From: Paenibacillus yonginensis
GTDB lineage: Bacteria > Bacillota > Bacilli > Paenibacillales > Paenibacillaceae
Reading direction: 5' to 3'
DNA: 64,000 nucleotides
Assembly: GCF_001685395.1 (NCBI RefSeq)
Contig: NZ_CP014167.1
Span: 496,001 to 560,000 of the forward strand
Position numbers and translations under genes: made by a program. Positions 42,931-51,930 of this stretch are shown one piece after another. Under the pieces are notes generated by a model. The model was given only the letters and a program-made list of their open reading frames with translations. It did no database searches and had not been told where the DNA came from. Position 1 is the first letter of the stretch. Every line of letters begins with the position of its first letter.

Positions 42931-44019
42931 TTAACCGATCACGGTTAATTCCTTCGGATAAGAGGTTAATACGCTGACGCCTTGTTCAGTAACAAGCACG
43001 TCGTCTTCAATCCGTACTCCGCCTTTGCCAGGCAGATAGATGCCGGGTTCAACCGTAAAGACATTGCCTGCCTGCAGCAGGTCCTGATTGTCCCCATGTA
43101 CCGACGGATATTCATGGACATCTATGCCTAGGCCGTGTCCAAGCCGGTGCAGGAAATAAGGGCCGTAGCCCGCTTCCGCAATTACGTCCCGTGCGGCTTG
43201 ATCAATGCTGCCGAAGGTGACTCCCGGCTTGATCGCGGCAATAGCTGCTTCGTTGGCGGCAAGTACGGTATTGTACATGCGGGTCAACTCATCGGACAAT
43301 TCGCCTACGGCAAAGGTCCGGGTAATATCGGATGCATAACCGGCAGCGTAAACCCCCATGTCGAACATAAGCAGGTCGCCCGCCTGTATCTTGCGTGTTC
43401 CCGGTACGCCGTGCGGCAGAGCGGTTTTCTCGCCGGACAGCACCATCGTATCGAAGGAAGGACCTTCGGCGCCAGCTTTGCGCATCAGGAATTCGATTTC
43501 GGCAACCAGTTCGGTCTCCGTCATCCCGATCTGCACTTTGGTTAACCCTTGCTTCAGCACCTCTTCAATCAAATGGACGGCATGCTGCAGCTTATGTACC
43601 TCTTCGGCCGATTTGATAACGCGCATGCTCTGAAGCCAATCGCCGATATCACGAGCTTCGGCGAACTGAAGTTCTGCCTGGAGAGCTTCGTACCGCGTCA
43701 CGGAAAGATTGTTTTTCTCAAGCCCAATGATGCCTGGGTGGCCTTTCAGCGCCTGCTTGAGCAGGGCGTAAGGATTATCGGTATCCGTATGGGTCATGAT
43801 CTGATCCACATCGCTGGCTGCCCGTGCAGCCGCTTCGTCAAGCGCAGGCACAACCAGAAAAGGCTCGTCGCCGCGTTTGTAGACGGCGCCAAGAAAACGT
43901 TCATGCGGATTGCTGGCGAAGCCGGTTAAATAATAAACATGTTTGGGATCGGTGATCAGCAAGGTGTCTATGCCCGCTTGGGACATGTGCCGATCCAACT
44001 GGGACCATTTTTCATTCAT
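42931..44019 (-). CDS. Xaa-Pro peptidase, M24 family
   Basis: A 362-residue aminopeptidase P / prolidase-type enzyme. The N-terminal creatinase-like domain (about 1-130) precedes the pita-bread metallopeptidase domain. Metal ligands are visible: the Asp pair in FDMGVYAAGYASDITRTF, the His in HRLGHGLGIDVHEYPS, and the Glu residues in EPGIYLPGKGGVRIEDDVLV. It removes an N-terminal residue before Pro or splits Xaa-Pro dipeptides; specificity is unknown. The ATG at 44019 follows AAAGGGGAATT. The gene next upstream on the same strand is a degraded MBL hydrolase. Confidence 0.93.
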   Translation of the reverse strand: MNEKWSQLDRHMSQAGIDTLLITDPKHVYYLTGFASNPHERFLGAVYKRGDEPFLVVPALDEAAARAASDVDQIMTHTDTDNPYALLKQALKGHPGIIGLEKNNLSVTRYEALQAELQFAEARDIGDWLQSMRVIKSAEEVHKLQHAVHLIEEVLKQGLTKVQIGMTETELVAEIEFLMRKAGAEGPSFDTMVLSGEKTALPHGVPGTRKIQAGDLLMFDMGVYAAGYASDITRTFAVGELSDELTRMYNTVLAANEAAIAAIKPGVTFGSIDQAARDVIAEAGYGPYFLHRLGHGLGIDVHEYPSVHGDNQDLLQAGNVFTVEPGIYLPGKGGVRIEDDVLVTEQGVSVLTSYPKELTVIG

Positions 44020-44033
44020 TCTGCAATTCCCCT

Positions 44034-44648
44034 TTATGATTTGGAAGATTGGATAAGGTTCTTGATTGCTTCTTCCGATTGTTGGTTATAAACGCCTCCA
44101 TGGTAACAAAGTACCTGGAGAATCGCAAGCGGCAGCAGCTTAGACATCGACTAGATAGCCAGCAGCATATCCGGCGTAAACGCCTCGTTAGCTCCTGTCA
44201 GGACACCGTCATGCACAATCAGCTGATCGGCGGCCACAAGCAGCTTGTCGCCCGGCAGATAGAAGCAAAGAAGCAGAGATGCCCCGGTGTGTGACCCGGC
44301 GTGTGAATGACCTGAAGCCGCTGCCAACCGGAAGTTCTTCTCTATCCTCAAGCAGACGGTCAATCCGGATGTCCTTCAAGTCCGCCTTCAGTTGCTCAAT
44401 CTCGATGCGTATAGGCTCGGGAAGAGTGGCGATCCGGTCTTCTCCCATTTTCAGAAAAGGCGCTTTGCCTTCGATTACATCCGCTCGACCATGCCGGTAT
44501 CCATCAGCGTGGCTCCGTCCTGGTCGCTCCATATCAATACAGGATGCATGCCGCTATGTTGAAGATTCAAATCAAAAATCCCCTGACCCAGCTTTTGAAT
44601 CGTCTGCCATTCTCCTTTTCTCTTGAATAGATTGTCAATTACCGTCAA
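44034..44648 (-). pseudogene. Decayed MBL-fold metallohydrolase
   Basis: On the - strand, a metallo-beta-lactamase-fold protein can be followed in several frames. It begins with EWQTIQKLGQGIFDLNL and ends the first frame at TGMVERM followed by a stop. A second frame carries VIEGKAPFLKMGEDRI to EELPVGSG. A third carries QVIHTPGHTPGH (the metal-binding HTPGH loop). A fourth runs FYLPGDKLLVAADQLIVHD to DMLLAI and then meets TAG, followed by SMSKLLPLAILQVLCYHGGV. So at least three frameshifts and one stop break it. The start is TTG or lost. The peptidase gene lies directly downstream. Confidence 0.88.
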
Positions 44649-44815
44649 CTATTATATCAGAATAGACCTATTTTTTCCTGAAGGTGCCGCATAGACTGGG
44701 GCTACCCGGGTCATACCAATAACAGGTTTGAACAGCCCCCGTTCGAGGTAAAAAGCAGTATACGCGGGAAATCTCCATCCCCATCTAAAGGGAGGGATTA
44801 AGGGAGGTGAGCCAG

Positions 44816-45043
44816 ATGGCGGAGAACGAGAACAAGGAGCCGAACCCGGGAGCATCCGGAATGGATCAGCCCGAACAATACGAAACGGACACCGAAAGTT
44901 TGTTTGACCGTTTTGAAAGCGAACGCAACGTGGATCCGATCCCTGTAGAAGACCTTAATGAGGAGGTTAAGGAGGAGCGGAACAAAGAGGAGACCAAACA
45001 CCATTCGTCCAGCGAAAAAAAATATTTAACCGGCTTTGAATAA
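44816..45043 (+). CDS. Small acidic hypothetical protein
   Basis: A 75-residue highly charged, Glu-rich protein with almost no hydrophobic core (EQYETDTESLFDRFESERNV), probably disordered. No known domain seen. The ATG at 44816 has AGGGAGGTGA about 8 bases upstream, one of the better Shine-Dalgarno sites here; GTG at 44807 lies within it. A terminator follows at 45060. Its reality rests on the ribosome binding site, codon pattern and terminator rather than homology. Confidence 0.6.
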   Translation: MAENENKEPNPGASGMDQPEQYETDTESLFDRFESERNVDPIPVEDLNEEVKEERNKEETKHHSSSEKKYLTGFE

Positions 45044-45059
45044 AGCGGGGATGATGAAG

Positions 45060-45097
45060 ACCAGGCCGCCCGAAGTGAGGGCGCCTGGTTTGCTTTT
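45060..45097 (+). terminator. Terminator between convergent genes
   Basis: ACCAGGCCGCCC (45060-45071) pairs with GGGCGCCTGGT (45079-45089), followed by TTGCTTTT. Confidence 0.8.
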
Positions 45098-45125
45098 GCA
45101 GCTGGCCTTCGCCTGGCTGCGTATG

Positions 45126-46094
45126 TTATTTCCGGAGTTCGGGAACCACATTTTGCGGAGCGCCCAGCAGAGCGGAGACCAGATTCTCCGCCGCCAGCCG
45201 GGCCATATCGTCCCGAGTTTGGGCTGTTGCCGATCCGATATGCGGCAGAGTAACCACATTGCGCAGGGTGAGCAGGGGATGATCGGCCTGAACCGGCTCC
45301 CGTTCAAACACATCAAGCCCGGCGCCGAAAATTTCCCCCTGCTGAAGCGCCTCTGTTAAGGCTTCCTCATCGACAACCGGTCCCCGGGAGGCATTGATAA
45401 AAATGCCCGTAGGCTTCATCTGCTCAAACTCCTTCCGTCCAAACAGATGACGGGTTTGCGGCGTAAGCGGCGTCATCAGCACCACAAAATCGGAATGGCG
45501 AAGAAGCTCCTCCATCTCGGCATATTTGGCGCTGTATTTTTGCTCCGCTTCCGGCTTGCGGTGACGGTTGTAATAGAGGACATCCATGCCGAAACCAAAG
45601 TGGGCCCGCTGCGCAACAGCTTCACCGATACGTCCCATGCCGATGATGCCTAACGTTTTATGGTGCATATCCAGACCGAACAGCTCTTCATTATCCCCTT
45701 TGCTCCAGCGTCCCTGTTTGACGTATGCATCTAACTCGGGCACGCGGCGGGAAACGGCCAGCATCAGCGACAAAATCAGATCGGCTACGGTATCGTCCAG
45801 CACCCCCGGCGTATGGGTGCCTATAATTCCCCGCTCCTTCATCTCCTCCAGGTCAAAATGGTTATAGCCTACACTCATCGTGCTGACGGCTTTCAATTTA
45901 GGGGCGCGGCTGAGCAGCTCCGGACCGATCTTGTTGCCTGAGGTCAGCAGTCCGTCCACTTCCGCTAGTTCTTCAAGCAGAACCTCATACGGAACGGCGC
46001 CAGGGCCTTCCCATTTCCGGTATTGGACGTGCTGGGCCAGGTAGCTCTCCGTTTCGGAGGGAATCCGGCAGGCAACGTATACGTGTGGTTTCAT
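45126..46094 (-). CDS. D-2-hydroxyacid dehydrogenase (glycerate/phosphoglycerate type)
   Basis: A 322-residue NAD-dependent dehydrogenase. The Rossmann motif GIIGMGRIGEAVAQRAHFGF is at about residue 150. The catalytic Arg (NASRGPVVDEEAL), Glu (FEREPVQADHPLL) and His (LPHIGSATAQTR) are all present. Closest to glyoxylate/hydroxypyruvate reductase or D-glycerate dehydrogenase, but the substrate cannot be told from sequence. The ATG at 46094 follows AAGGAG; a longer frame to 46277 includes a leader hairpin and is not used. It stands alone. Confidence 0.9.
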   Translation of the reverse strand: MKPHVYVACRIPSETESYLAQHVQYRKWEGPGAVPYEVLLEELAEVDGLLTSGNKIGPELLSRAPKLKAVSTMSVGYNHFDLEEMKERGIIGTHTPGVLDDTVADLILSLMLAVSRRVPELDAYVKQGRWSKGDNEELFGLDMHHKTLGIIGMGRIGEAVAQRAHFGFGMDVLYYNRHRKPEAEQKYSAKYAEMEELLRHSDFVVLMTPLTPQTRHLFGRKEFEQMKPTGIFINASRGPVVDEEALTEALQQGEIFGAGLDVFEREPVQADHPLLTLRNVVTLPHIGSATAQTRDDMARLAAENLVSALLGAPQNVVPELRK

Positions 46095-46132
46095 AATAAA
46101 AACTCCTTCCATGACAGGTGTAGTAAACAACG

Positions 46133-46153
46133 GAGAACCGAAGGACGGTTCTC
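46133..46153 (-). other. Leader hairpin of the hydroxyacid dehydrogenase gene
   Basis: GAGAACCG (46133-46140) and CGGTTCTC (46146-46153) form a perfect 8-bp stem 40-60 bases upstream of the start codon. No clear T-run follows on the - strand (CGTTGTTTAC). The remainder of the 311-base gap to the MarR gene holds a terminator at 46315 and no gene. Confidence 0.4.
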
Positions 46154-46314
46154 TCTGCCTATATAACTTTACACCCATGCTGGAAAGGAAGAAACCCCAT
46201 GCCGCGATTGGCATACAGAGGTACGGGGACTTTACGTAGGAAAAATAGGTTCCGAGCAGCCCTTTAGCAGTATCCATACAGTTCCCGAAGCAGCATCTGA
46301 GCCGGGGAAAAATA

Positions 46315-46343
46315 AAATACCTCTCCGATTCGGAGAGGTATTT
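46315..46343 (-). terminator. Terminator of the MarR gene
   Basis: AAATACCTCTCCG (46315-46327) and CGGAGAGGTATTT (46331-46343) are perfect complements; the - strand continues TTATTTTT. Confidence 0.85.
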
Positions 46344-46405
46344 GTCATGAGCATACTTTTGAGCATTTTTCAGCTGTCCTGCGCTTCATGACTGAAAAAA
46401 TACAG

Positions 46406-46876
46406 TCAAGGCGGGGATATTTTCCCGGAAACGGAAGGGGCTGTATTTGTTCGGTCCGCCAGCTTGGCAATCCATTGAATGTCCTGGTCGGTCAGTCGGC
46501 TGAGAAAATGTTCGCGAATAGCCTTGGCGGCTACGGGACGTGCATCCTCAAGCGCGGATTGCCCGGCGGGAGAAATCATTACCTGAACGCCGCGGTCGGA
46601 GTCCAAAGGTTTCCTCAAAACAAGTCCGCGCTGCTCCATCCTTGTCAGATGGTGGGACAACCGGCTCTTCGTCCAATCCATGGAGTCGGCCAATTCCTGC
46701 TGGCGGAGTTTACCGCCGCCCAGAAGGTCCAGACGGTCCAAAATCCCAAAGTCACCTTCCGACAAGCCGGTATGCTCGGACAGGTCTTTGATTACGCGGT
46801 CGAAGATGTTCTTAAAGGAACCTTTCCACATATACCATATATTCATTTCTTCTTCGGTTAACTGGTTCTTATTCAT
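46406..46876 (-). CDS. MarR-family transcriptional regulator
   Basis: A 156-residue winged-helix regulator. The DNA-binding region (about residues 45-110) shows LSEGDFGILDRLDLLGG, the recognition helix MDWTKSRLSHHLTRMEQRGL and the wing LRKPLDSDRGVQVMISPAG. The ATG at 46876 is preceded only by a weak Shine-Dalgarno. Two palindromic operators sit in its promoter region, 17 and 56 bases upstream, which is the classical layout for autorepression. The facing tandem hydrolase genes are the likely targets. Possible aromatic or electrophile sensor; no sensing Cys is seen at the N-terminus. Confidence 0.9.
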   Translation of the reverse strand: MNKNQLTEEEMNIWYMWKGSFKNIFDRVIKDLSEHTGLSEGDFGILDRLDLLGGGKLRQQELADSMDWTKSRLSHHLTRMEQRGLVLRKPLDSDRGVQVMISPAGQSALEDARPVAAKAIREHFLSRLTDQDIQWIAKLADRTNTAPSVSGKISPP

Positions 46877-46892
46877 AGGGACATCATAGCAT

Positions 46893-46947
46893 GGTTGACG
46901 TATCAACCACAATAATGTTAAAGTGATCACAGGTTGACATGTCAACC
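46893..46947. promoter_or_regulatory. Two palindromic operators of the MarR regulator
   Basis: GGTTGACATGTCAACC (46932-46947) is a perfect 16-bp palindrome. GGTTGACGTATCAACC (46893-46908) is a near-identical second copy, with centres 39 bases apart. They lie between the divergent MarR gene and the hydrolase operon. The TTGAC arms also resemble a -35 element, so repressor binding would block both promoters. Confidence 0.85.
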
Positions 46948-47090
46948 ATTATCCAGTTTGCAATGTTCTTTATCCAATACGAATTAGCGGACACCTGGCC
47001 AGGATCCCCTAAGGTAAGGTTCTAAGTTTCAGAGAAATTTAAGAGACATAGAAGAGAGAGTAAAATCACACACCCAAGGAGGAAGTTCTC

Positions 47091-48056
47091 ATGAACAAAC
47101 TGATAAATAAAGCCCAAAACATCCCTGTAACTGCGCCTGTCCCTGTTATCTCCATCAGTCCGGTATCCCTGCCGTCACCTGGGCGTGCCGTAGAGCTTCA
47201 AGTCCGGGTCTCCGCTCCCATAACCGGTCGCGATCTGCCCGTCATCCTTCTCTCGCACGGGCATGGATATTCGAATCACCTTTCTTCGTTAAATGGTTAC
47301 GGCCCGCTCGCCAATTTCTGGGCCGCGCACGGCTTTGTCGTTATCCAGCCCACCCATCTGGACTCCAAGACATTGGGTCTTGCTACTGACGGCCCTGAGG
47401 GGCCTTTGTTCTGGCGGTCACGCGCAGAGGACATGAAGCGGATATTGGACCATTTGGACATGATTGAGGATTTCGTTCCCGGGCTGAAGGGACGTATGGA
47501 CCGGAACCGGATCGCTGCAGCCGGTCATTCCATGGGGGGGCACACAATAAGCCTGCTGCTTGGTGCCCGTCTTACGGATCCTGCAGACGGAACGGAAGTC
47601 GATTTGTCCGATAAACGGATTAAGGCCGGCGTGCTGCTTGCTGCTCCCGGAAGGGGCGGGGAGGATCTCAGCGCGTTTGCGGCTGAACATTATTCCTTTT
47701 TTCTAACCATGAGTTTTGCCGAGATGCGGACGCCGGCTCTTGTGGTGGCGGGGGATAAGGACGTATCCTCCCATCTGACAGTCAGGGGAGCAGACTGGCA
47801 TGCCGACCCGTATTTTCTGAGTGAGGGTCCGAAGTGCCTGCTTACCTTGTTTGGTGCGGAGCATGGACTTGGCGGCGTAGCCGGATATGATGCGGCCGAA
47901 ACGACAGACGAGAACCCTGATCGAGTAGCGGCGGTGCAGCGTCTGACCTGGGCCTATCTCCGATCTTCGCTTTACTCGGAGGACCCAGCCTGGTCCGAGG
48001 CTTGTAAAGCTTTAATGGACACCCCGGACCCCCTTGGCCGAGTCGAAGGCAAATGA
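47091..48056 (+). CDS. Alpha/beta hydrolase (chlorophyllase/dienelactone hydrolase-like), copy 1
   Basis: A 321-residue alpha/beta hydrolase. The oxyanion region is VILLSHGHGYSNHL and the nucleophile elbow is AAAGHSMGGHTIS, so the catalytic Ser lies in GHSMG. Acid and His candidates are in VVAGDKDVSS and FGAEHGLGG. No signal peptide, so cytoplasmic. The ATG at 47091 follows AAGGAGGAAG. The next gene is a paralogue that overlaps by 4 bases. The family acts on ester or lactone bonds; the substrate is not known. Probably controlled by the divergent MarR gene. Confidence 0.85.
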   Translation: MNKLINKAQNIPVTAPVPVISISPVSLPSPGRAVELQVRVSAPITGRDLPVILLSHGHGYSNHLSSLNGYGPLANFWAAHGFVVIQPTHLDSKTLGLATDGPEGPLFWRSRAEDMKRILDHLDMIEDFVPGLKGRMDRNRIAAAGHSMGGHTISLLLGARLTDPADGTEVDLSDKRIKAGVLLAAPGRGGEDLSAFAAEHYSFFLTMSFAEMRTPALVVAGDKDVSSHLTVRGADWHADPYFLSEGPKCLLTLFGAEHGLGGVAGYDAAETTDENPDRVAAVQRLTWAYLRSSLYSEDPAWSEACKALMDTPDPLGRVEGK

Positions 48057-49045
48057 AATTAAATAAAGTGAAGAGGAACGTTGAAATAATGAAAAAGGTG
48101 AACAATAGCGAAAACTGGAATAACAATGAATTAACGCCAGCCCCTATCCTGTCAGTGAAGCCTGTAACCCTGCCGGTACCCGGTCGGGGGGAGGACCTGC
48201 AGGTAAGGGTCTCAGCGCCGGCAGCAGGACAAGATCTGCCTATTCTCATTTTCTCGCATGGTTACGGCTGGTCGCTGGAGGGTTATGCACCGTTAGCCGA
48301 TTTCTGGGCTGCTCACGGGTTTGTTGTGATTCAACCCACCCATCTGGACTCCAGATCGCTGAATCTGCCGCCTGAGGATCCCCGTACGCCACACATTTGG
48401 CGTATCCGCGTTGAAGACCTCCGGCAGATTTTAGATCAGCTCGATCTCGTCGAAGCTTCGCTTCCTGGCCTAAGCGGACGACTTGACCGAACCCGCATTG
48501 CGGTGGCCGGACACTCCTGGGGCGGACAGACGGCAAGTATGCTTCTCGGCGCAAGGGTTTTGGATGAGAGCGGCAAACCGGGGGAGGATTGGTCTGATCC
48601 GCGGATCAAAGCAGGGGTGCTGCTCGCCACGACCGGCCTGGGCGGTGCTGACTTAACTCCTTTTGCGGCTGAACATTTTCCCTTTATGAACCCGAGTTTT
48701 GCAGACATGACCACGCCGGCTCTAATTGTGGCGGGTGACCAGGATCAATCGTTATTGTCCAACCGGGGACCGGACTGGTTTACGGATCCGTATGTGATGA
48801 GCCCCGGCAGCAAAAGTCTGCTTACGCTGTTTGGAGCGGAACATTCGCTTGGCGGCATTCCCGGATACACCGTTACGGAAACGACAGACGAGAACCCCGA
48901 ACGGGTCGCGCTGATTCAGCAAATGACGTTGGCTTACCTCCGCGATGCCCTAGGCCTGGACGACTGGAGCTGGCCGGCGGCTTGCTCAGCGCTGGAGGAG
49001 GAAAAGCCTCATTTGGGGCGTGTAGAGTCCAAAGCAGGACGCTGA
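48053..49045 (+). CDS. Alpha/beta hydrolase (chlorophyllase/dienelactone hydrolase-like), copy 2
   Basis: A 330-residue paralogue of the preceding gene. Shared blocks are LPVPGRGEDLQVRVSAP, FVVIQPTHLDSRSL, the nucleophile elbow VAGHSWGGQTASM, IVAGDQDQS and FGAEHSLGG near the C-terminus. It starts at the ATGA overlap (48053) and so is translationally coupled; an in-frame ATG at 48089 is an alternative and has GAGGAACG further upstream. The two copies arose by tandem duplication with divergence; the substrate is unknown. A bidirectional terminator follows at 49124. Confidence 0.83.
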   Translation: MKLNKVKRNVEIMKKVNNSENWNNNELTPAPILSVKPVTLPVPGRGEDLQVRVSAPAAGQDLPILIFSHGYGWSLEGYAPLADFWAAHGFVVIQPTHLDSRSLNLPPEDPRTPHIWRIRVEDLRQILDQLDLVEASLPGLSGRLDRTRIAVAGHSWGGQTASMLLGARVLDESGKPGEDWSDPRIKAGVLLATTGLGGADLTPFAAEHFPFMNPSFADMTTPALIVAGDQDQSLLSNRGPDWFTDPYVMSPGSKSLLTLFGAEHSLGGIPGYTVTETTDENPERVALIQQMTLAYLRDALGLDDWSWPAACSALEEEKPHLGRVESKAGR

Positions 49046-49123
49046 TAATCCGGCGTTATTAATTAGGGCACCGACTGTAAAAAGATGCTCAAACTGTTAG
49101 TTACCCTCTGAGTAAACGGACAA

Positions 49124-49174
49124 AAAACAGCGGCTGTCCAAGACCGGGAACAGGTCAAAGACAGCCGCTGTTTT
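49124..49174. terminator. Bidirectional terminator between hydrolase and queF genes
   Basis: AAAACAGCGGCTGTC (49124-49138) and GACAGCCGCTGTTTT (49160-49174) are perfect 15-bp complements, with an inner GACC/GGTC helix. Confidence 0.88.
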
Positions 49175-49223
49175 GCGTTAGTGCGGATGGTATCTATTTT
49201 TTTTGCGAATTGCAATGAGGGGT

Positions 49224-49721
49224 TTACCGGTTATCCACTTTCTCCGGATACAGGTCGTGGTTAAAGAGACGCTGCTCAGCGAGCTGCTCGTATTTAGTGC
49301 CCGGCTTGCCGTAATTGCAGTAAGGGTCGATGGAGATGCCGCCGCGCGGTGTAAATTTACCCCATACCTCAATGTACCGGGGATCCATCAGTTTGATCAG
49401 GTCGTTCATGATGATGTTCACGCAGTCCTCGTGGAAGTCTCCATGATTGCGGAAGCTGAACAGGTACAGCTTCAGCGATTTGCTTTCGACCATTTTGACG
49501 TCGGGGATATAGCTGATATAGATGGTCGCAAAATCCGGCTGGCCGGTAATCGGGCACAGGCTCGTGAACTCCGGGCAGTTGAATTTAACGAAATAATCCC
49601 GGTAAGGATGTTTATTGTCAAAGCTTTCAAGCACTTCAGGGGCGTAGTTGAATGGGTATTTGGTGCCCTGGTTGCCGAGCAGGGTCAGGTCCTGCATTTC
49701 CTCTTGTTGTCTTCCGCTCAT
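49224..49721 (-). CDS. queF: NADPH-dependent 7-cyano-7-deazaguanine reductase
   Basis: A 165-residue enzyme that reduces preQ0 to preQ1 in queuosine biosynthesis. The thioimide-forming Cys is in [14 protein letters not shown] and the NADPH/substrate region is [20 protein letters not shown]. The length equals that of B. subtilis QueF (165). The start is the ATG at 49721 after AGCAGGTAG; the longer open frame runs into the spacer. Last gene of queCDEF. Confidence 0.95.
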   Translation of the reverse strand: MSGRQQEEMQDLTLLGNQGTKYPFNYAPEVLESFDNKHPYRDYFVKFNCPEFTSLCPITGQPDFATIYISYIPDVKMVESKSLKLYLFSFRNHGDFHEDCVNIIMNDLIKLMDPRYIEVWGKFTPRGGISIDPYCNYGKPGTKYEQLAEQRLFNHDLYPEKVDNR

Positions 49722-49782
49722 TGGTCTACCTGCTTTCTTTTCAATTATGATTTTTGAAAAATAAGAACTGTCGTCACCAGGT

Positions 49783-50580
49783 TTAGACTCCCCGTTTATT
49801 GCCCCAAATGAGGGCATGCAGCTGAGGGAGGACCCGGACCCGGTTCAGTTCCGGTTTGGTCATGACCTTCTCCACCAGCTCTTCATAACGCTGAAGCAGG
49901 AACAAAGCATGCTCCTGAACGTCCATGCGGACCGTGTCCGGATTGCCGACCTGCACATAGAACTGGGCCTGCGGATACCGCTGATGAACGCGGATCGCAT
50001 AGTCCAGATCCTGATCATCGAATACGACTACCTTCAGGCTGTAATCAAAAGGGCGCGGACGCCGGGCAAGTCTCGCTACAATGTCGTCCAGCATGTCGAA
50101 GTTGGTCTCCATGCCAGAGCTTGGCGGTTTGGGGGACAACGTCACCTCGTCAATGTCGTCCAGCCAGTCCTGCCAGCGGGAACCCTGCGTCTCCACGGCC
50201 ATGGAGATGCCTTTCTCCCGCAGCAAAGCGACCAGGCTGCCGAGCTGCGGAAGCAGGGCGGGATTGCCGCCCGACAGAGTGACATGGGAGAAGCGGTCGC
50301 CGCCCAGCTCGATCAAACGCTGCCAGATGTCTTCCGCGCTGAGGCGCTGGATTTGATCTTTGGCGCTGCCGTCCCAGGTGAAAGCTGAATCGCACCAGCT
50401 GCAGCGGTAATCGCAGCCGGCCGTGCGTACGAACATTGTTTTTTGACCGATGACCATGCCTTCTCCCTGAACGGTCGGGCCAAAAATCTCCAGCACGGGA
50501 ATGGTGGCGGCGGCAGAGGGCGGAATCTGCGGCGTTAAGCCGTCAACAACTTGCGCATCCTGCTTATTCAGCGTGCTCAT
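49783..50580 (-). CDS. queE: 7-carboxy-7-deazaguanine synthase
   Basis: A 265-residue radical SAM enzyme that converts 6-carboxytetrahydropterin to 7-carboxy-7-deazaguanine. The 4Fe-4S cysteines are in [15 protein letters not shown], and the N-terminal motif is [16 protein letters not shown]-binding ([11 protein letters not shown]) and [10 protein letters not shown] follow. The ATG at 50580 overlaps the queD stop by 4 bases. The cluster region is CxxxCxxC in the normal order. Confidence 0.94.
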   Translation of the reverse strand: MSTLNKQDAQVVDGLTPQIPPSAAATIPVLEIFGPTVQGEGMVIGQKTMFVRTAGCDYRCSWCDSAFTWDGSAKDQIQRLSAEDIWQRLIELGGDRFSHVTLSGGNPALLPQLGSLVALLREKGISMAVETQGSRWQDWLDDIDEVTLSPKPPSSGMETNFDMLDDIVARLARRPRPFDYSLKVVVFDDQDLDYAIRVHQRYPQAQFYVQVGNPDTVRMDVQEHALFLLQRYEELVEKVMTKPELNRVRVLPQLHALIWGNKRGV

Positions 50581-51086
50581 GCCTGCATCCACTCCCGTCT
50601 GATCTCTGCAAAGCTGGTAGGCGTTTCGAACAAACGGACAAATTCTGTCCGTGCTTCGATCATTCGGCCCTCAGCGTTAGCTTGTTCCAAAGCCTGCTCC
50701 ATTTGTTCATACAGCCAGACGACCATGTTTTCAGCGGTTGTATTCATAGGCGGCAGGGTTTCGTTGAGGTAGCGGTGATCCAGATAACCTTCGATTTCAT
50801 TTTTCCAGATCTCTTTAATGACGCCGAAGTCGACGGTAATGCCGGTTTCATCCGGCAGCCCGCTGATTCCGAATACGACGATATAGGTGTGGCCGTGCAG
50901 GTTTTTGCATTTGCCTTCGTAGGCATGGAGGTGGTGTGCCGCATCGAAGGTGAATTCTTTGCTGACCAGCACTCTCCGGTTATGGTAACGCAGCTGGTCT
51001 TTGGTAATGTCCCGGCCAAACTGCTGTAAGGATTCTACGATGCGGAACTCTCCGGCTGTGCGCCTGGACTGATTTACCTGGCTCAT
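50577..51086 (-). CDS. queD: 6-carboxy-5,6,7,8-tetrahydropterin synthase
   Basis: A 169-residue PTPS-family enzyme that makes 6-carboxytetrahydropterin from dihydroneopterin triphosphate. Zn ligands are visible in [22 protein letters not shown], with the catalytic Cys in the same stretch. The other catalytic residues follow in [12 protein letters not shown] and the Glu near AEN. The first 40 residues are an extra basic segment relative to the E. coli enzyme. The ATG at 51086 overlaps the queC stop by 4 bases. Confidence 0.94.
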   Translation of the reverse strand: MSQVNQSRRTAGEFRIVESLQQFGRDITKDQLRYHNRRVLVSKEFTFDAAHHLHAYEGKCKNLHGHTYIVVFGISGLPDETGITVDFGVIKEIWKNEIEGYLDHRYLNETLPPMNTTAENMVVWLYEQMEQALEQANAEGRMIEARTEFVRLFETPTSFAEIRREWMQA

Positions 51087-51751
51087 AGACGGACACCTTC
51101 CGCGCGTGCGGATAGGTAGCGGTCCAGACCGGCTTTTCGCAGCTTGCAGGCCGGGCATTCGCCGCAGCCGTCGCCGATGACGCCGTTATAGCAGGTGAGC
51201 GTCCGTTCGCGCACGAAATCAAATGCGTTCAAATCGTCGGCAAGCTGCCATGTTTGGGCTTTATCCAGCCACATCAAAGGCGTATGAATAACAAACTGGT
51301 AATCCATGGCCAAGTTAAGCGTAACGTTCAGCGATTTGACGAACGTATCCCGGCAGTCGGGATATCCGCTGAAGTCGGTTTCGCATACGCCGGTCACCAG
51401 GTGTCTGGCTCCGACTTGTTTGGCCATAACAGCCGCAAAGCTGAGGAACAGGTGGTTGCGTCCATCCACAAACGTGTTGGGCAGGCTGCCCTCCTCCTGG
51501 GCGATGTCGATGTCGCTGCGGGTAAGGGCATTTTCGGTCAGCTGGCCGAGCAGGCTCATGTCGAGCACCGTATTTTTGATGCCCAGTTCTTTAGAAATGG
51601 ACTTGGCGCATTCAATTTCCAGGCTGTGGCGCTGCCCGTACATAAAGGTAACGGTCTCTACCTCGCGGAACTGCTGAATGGCCCAGTACAGGCAGGTTGT
51701 GCTGTCTTGGCCGCCGCTGAACACGACAACCGCTTTTTCATCTTTAAGCAT
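51083..51751 (-). CDS. queC: 7-cyano-7-deazaguanine (preQ0) synthase
   Basis: A 222-residue ATP-dependent enzyme that turns 7-carboxy-7-deazaguanine and ammonia into preQ0. The PP-loop [16 protein letters not shown] is at residues about 8-20, and a zinc knuckle [19 protein letters not shown] is near the C-terminus. The ATG at 51751 follows GGAGAGG. First gene of queCDEF, preceded by a preQ1-I riboswitch, so its own pathway product controls the operon. Confidence 0.95.
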   Translation of the reverse strand: MLKDEKAVVVFSGGQDSTTCLYWAIQQFREVETVTFMYGQRHSLEIECAKSISKELGIKNTVLDMSLLGQLTENALTRSDIDIAQEEGSLPNTFVDGRNHLFLSFAAVMAKQVGARHLVTGVCETDFSGYPDCRDTFVKSLNVTLNLAMDYQFVIHTPLMWLDKAQTWQLADDLNAFDFVRERTLTCYNGVIGDGCGECPACKLRKAGLDRYLSARAEGVRL

Positions 51752-51852
51752 AAAAAAACCTCTCCTTCAAGGATCATGTCAAACGCCCCGCATGCTTGCG
51801 GAACCGTCTGCAAATATCGAAGAGAGAGGGTTCATGAACTTCAGGTCTACGC

Positions 51853-51877
51853 AAAAAAACAAGCCCTGCTGCTTGTT
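51853..51877 (-). terminator. Terminator in the preQ1 riboswitch expression platform
   Basis: On the - strand AACAAGC pairs with GCTTGTT, followed by TTTTTT, about 15-40 bases after the preQ1 aptamer and about 100 bases before queC. Confidence 0.8.
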
Positions 51878-51893
51878 GCATAAGGCAGGTGCT

Positions 51894-51930
51894 GATTAGT
51901 TTTTTATAGAGGGAGTTCTCGAACCTCTCC
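51894..51930 (-). promoter_or_regulatory. preQ1-I riboswitch
   Basis: On the - strand, the class I preQ1 aptamer signature AGAGGTTC, then ACTCCCTCTATAAAAAACTAA. The A-rich tail folds back to make the H-type pseudoknot. It is followed by the terminator at 51853. Binding preQ1 should end transcription before queC. An additional hairpin CCATGTT/AACATGG (51930-51949) lies immediately upstream of the aptamer. Confidence 0.93.

Noticed and set aside
44652-44855. 67-residue open frame on the - strand
   Set aside because: No ribosome binding site or domain, and it overlaps the well-supported small acidic gene at 44816.
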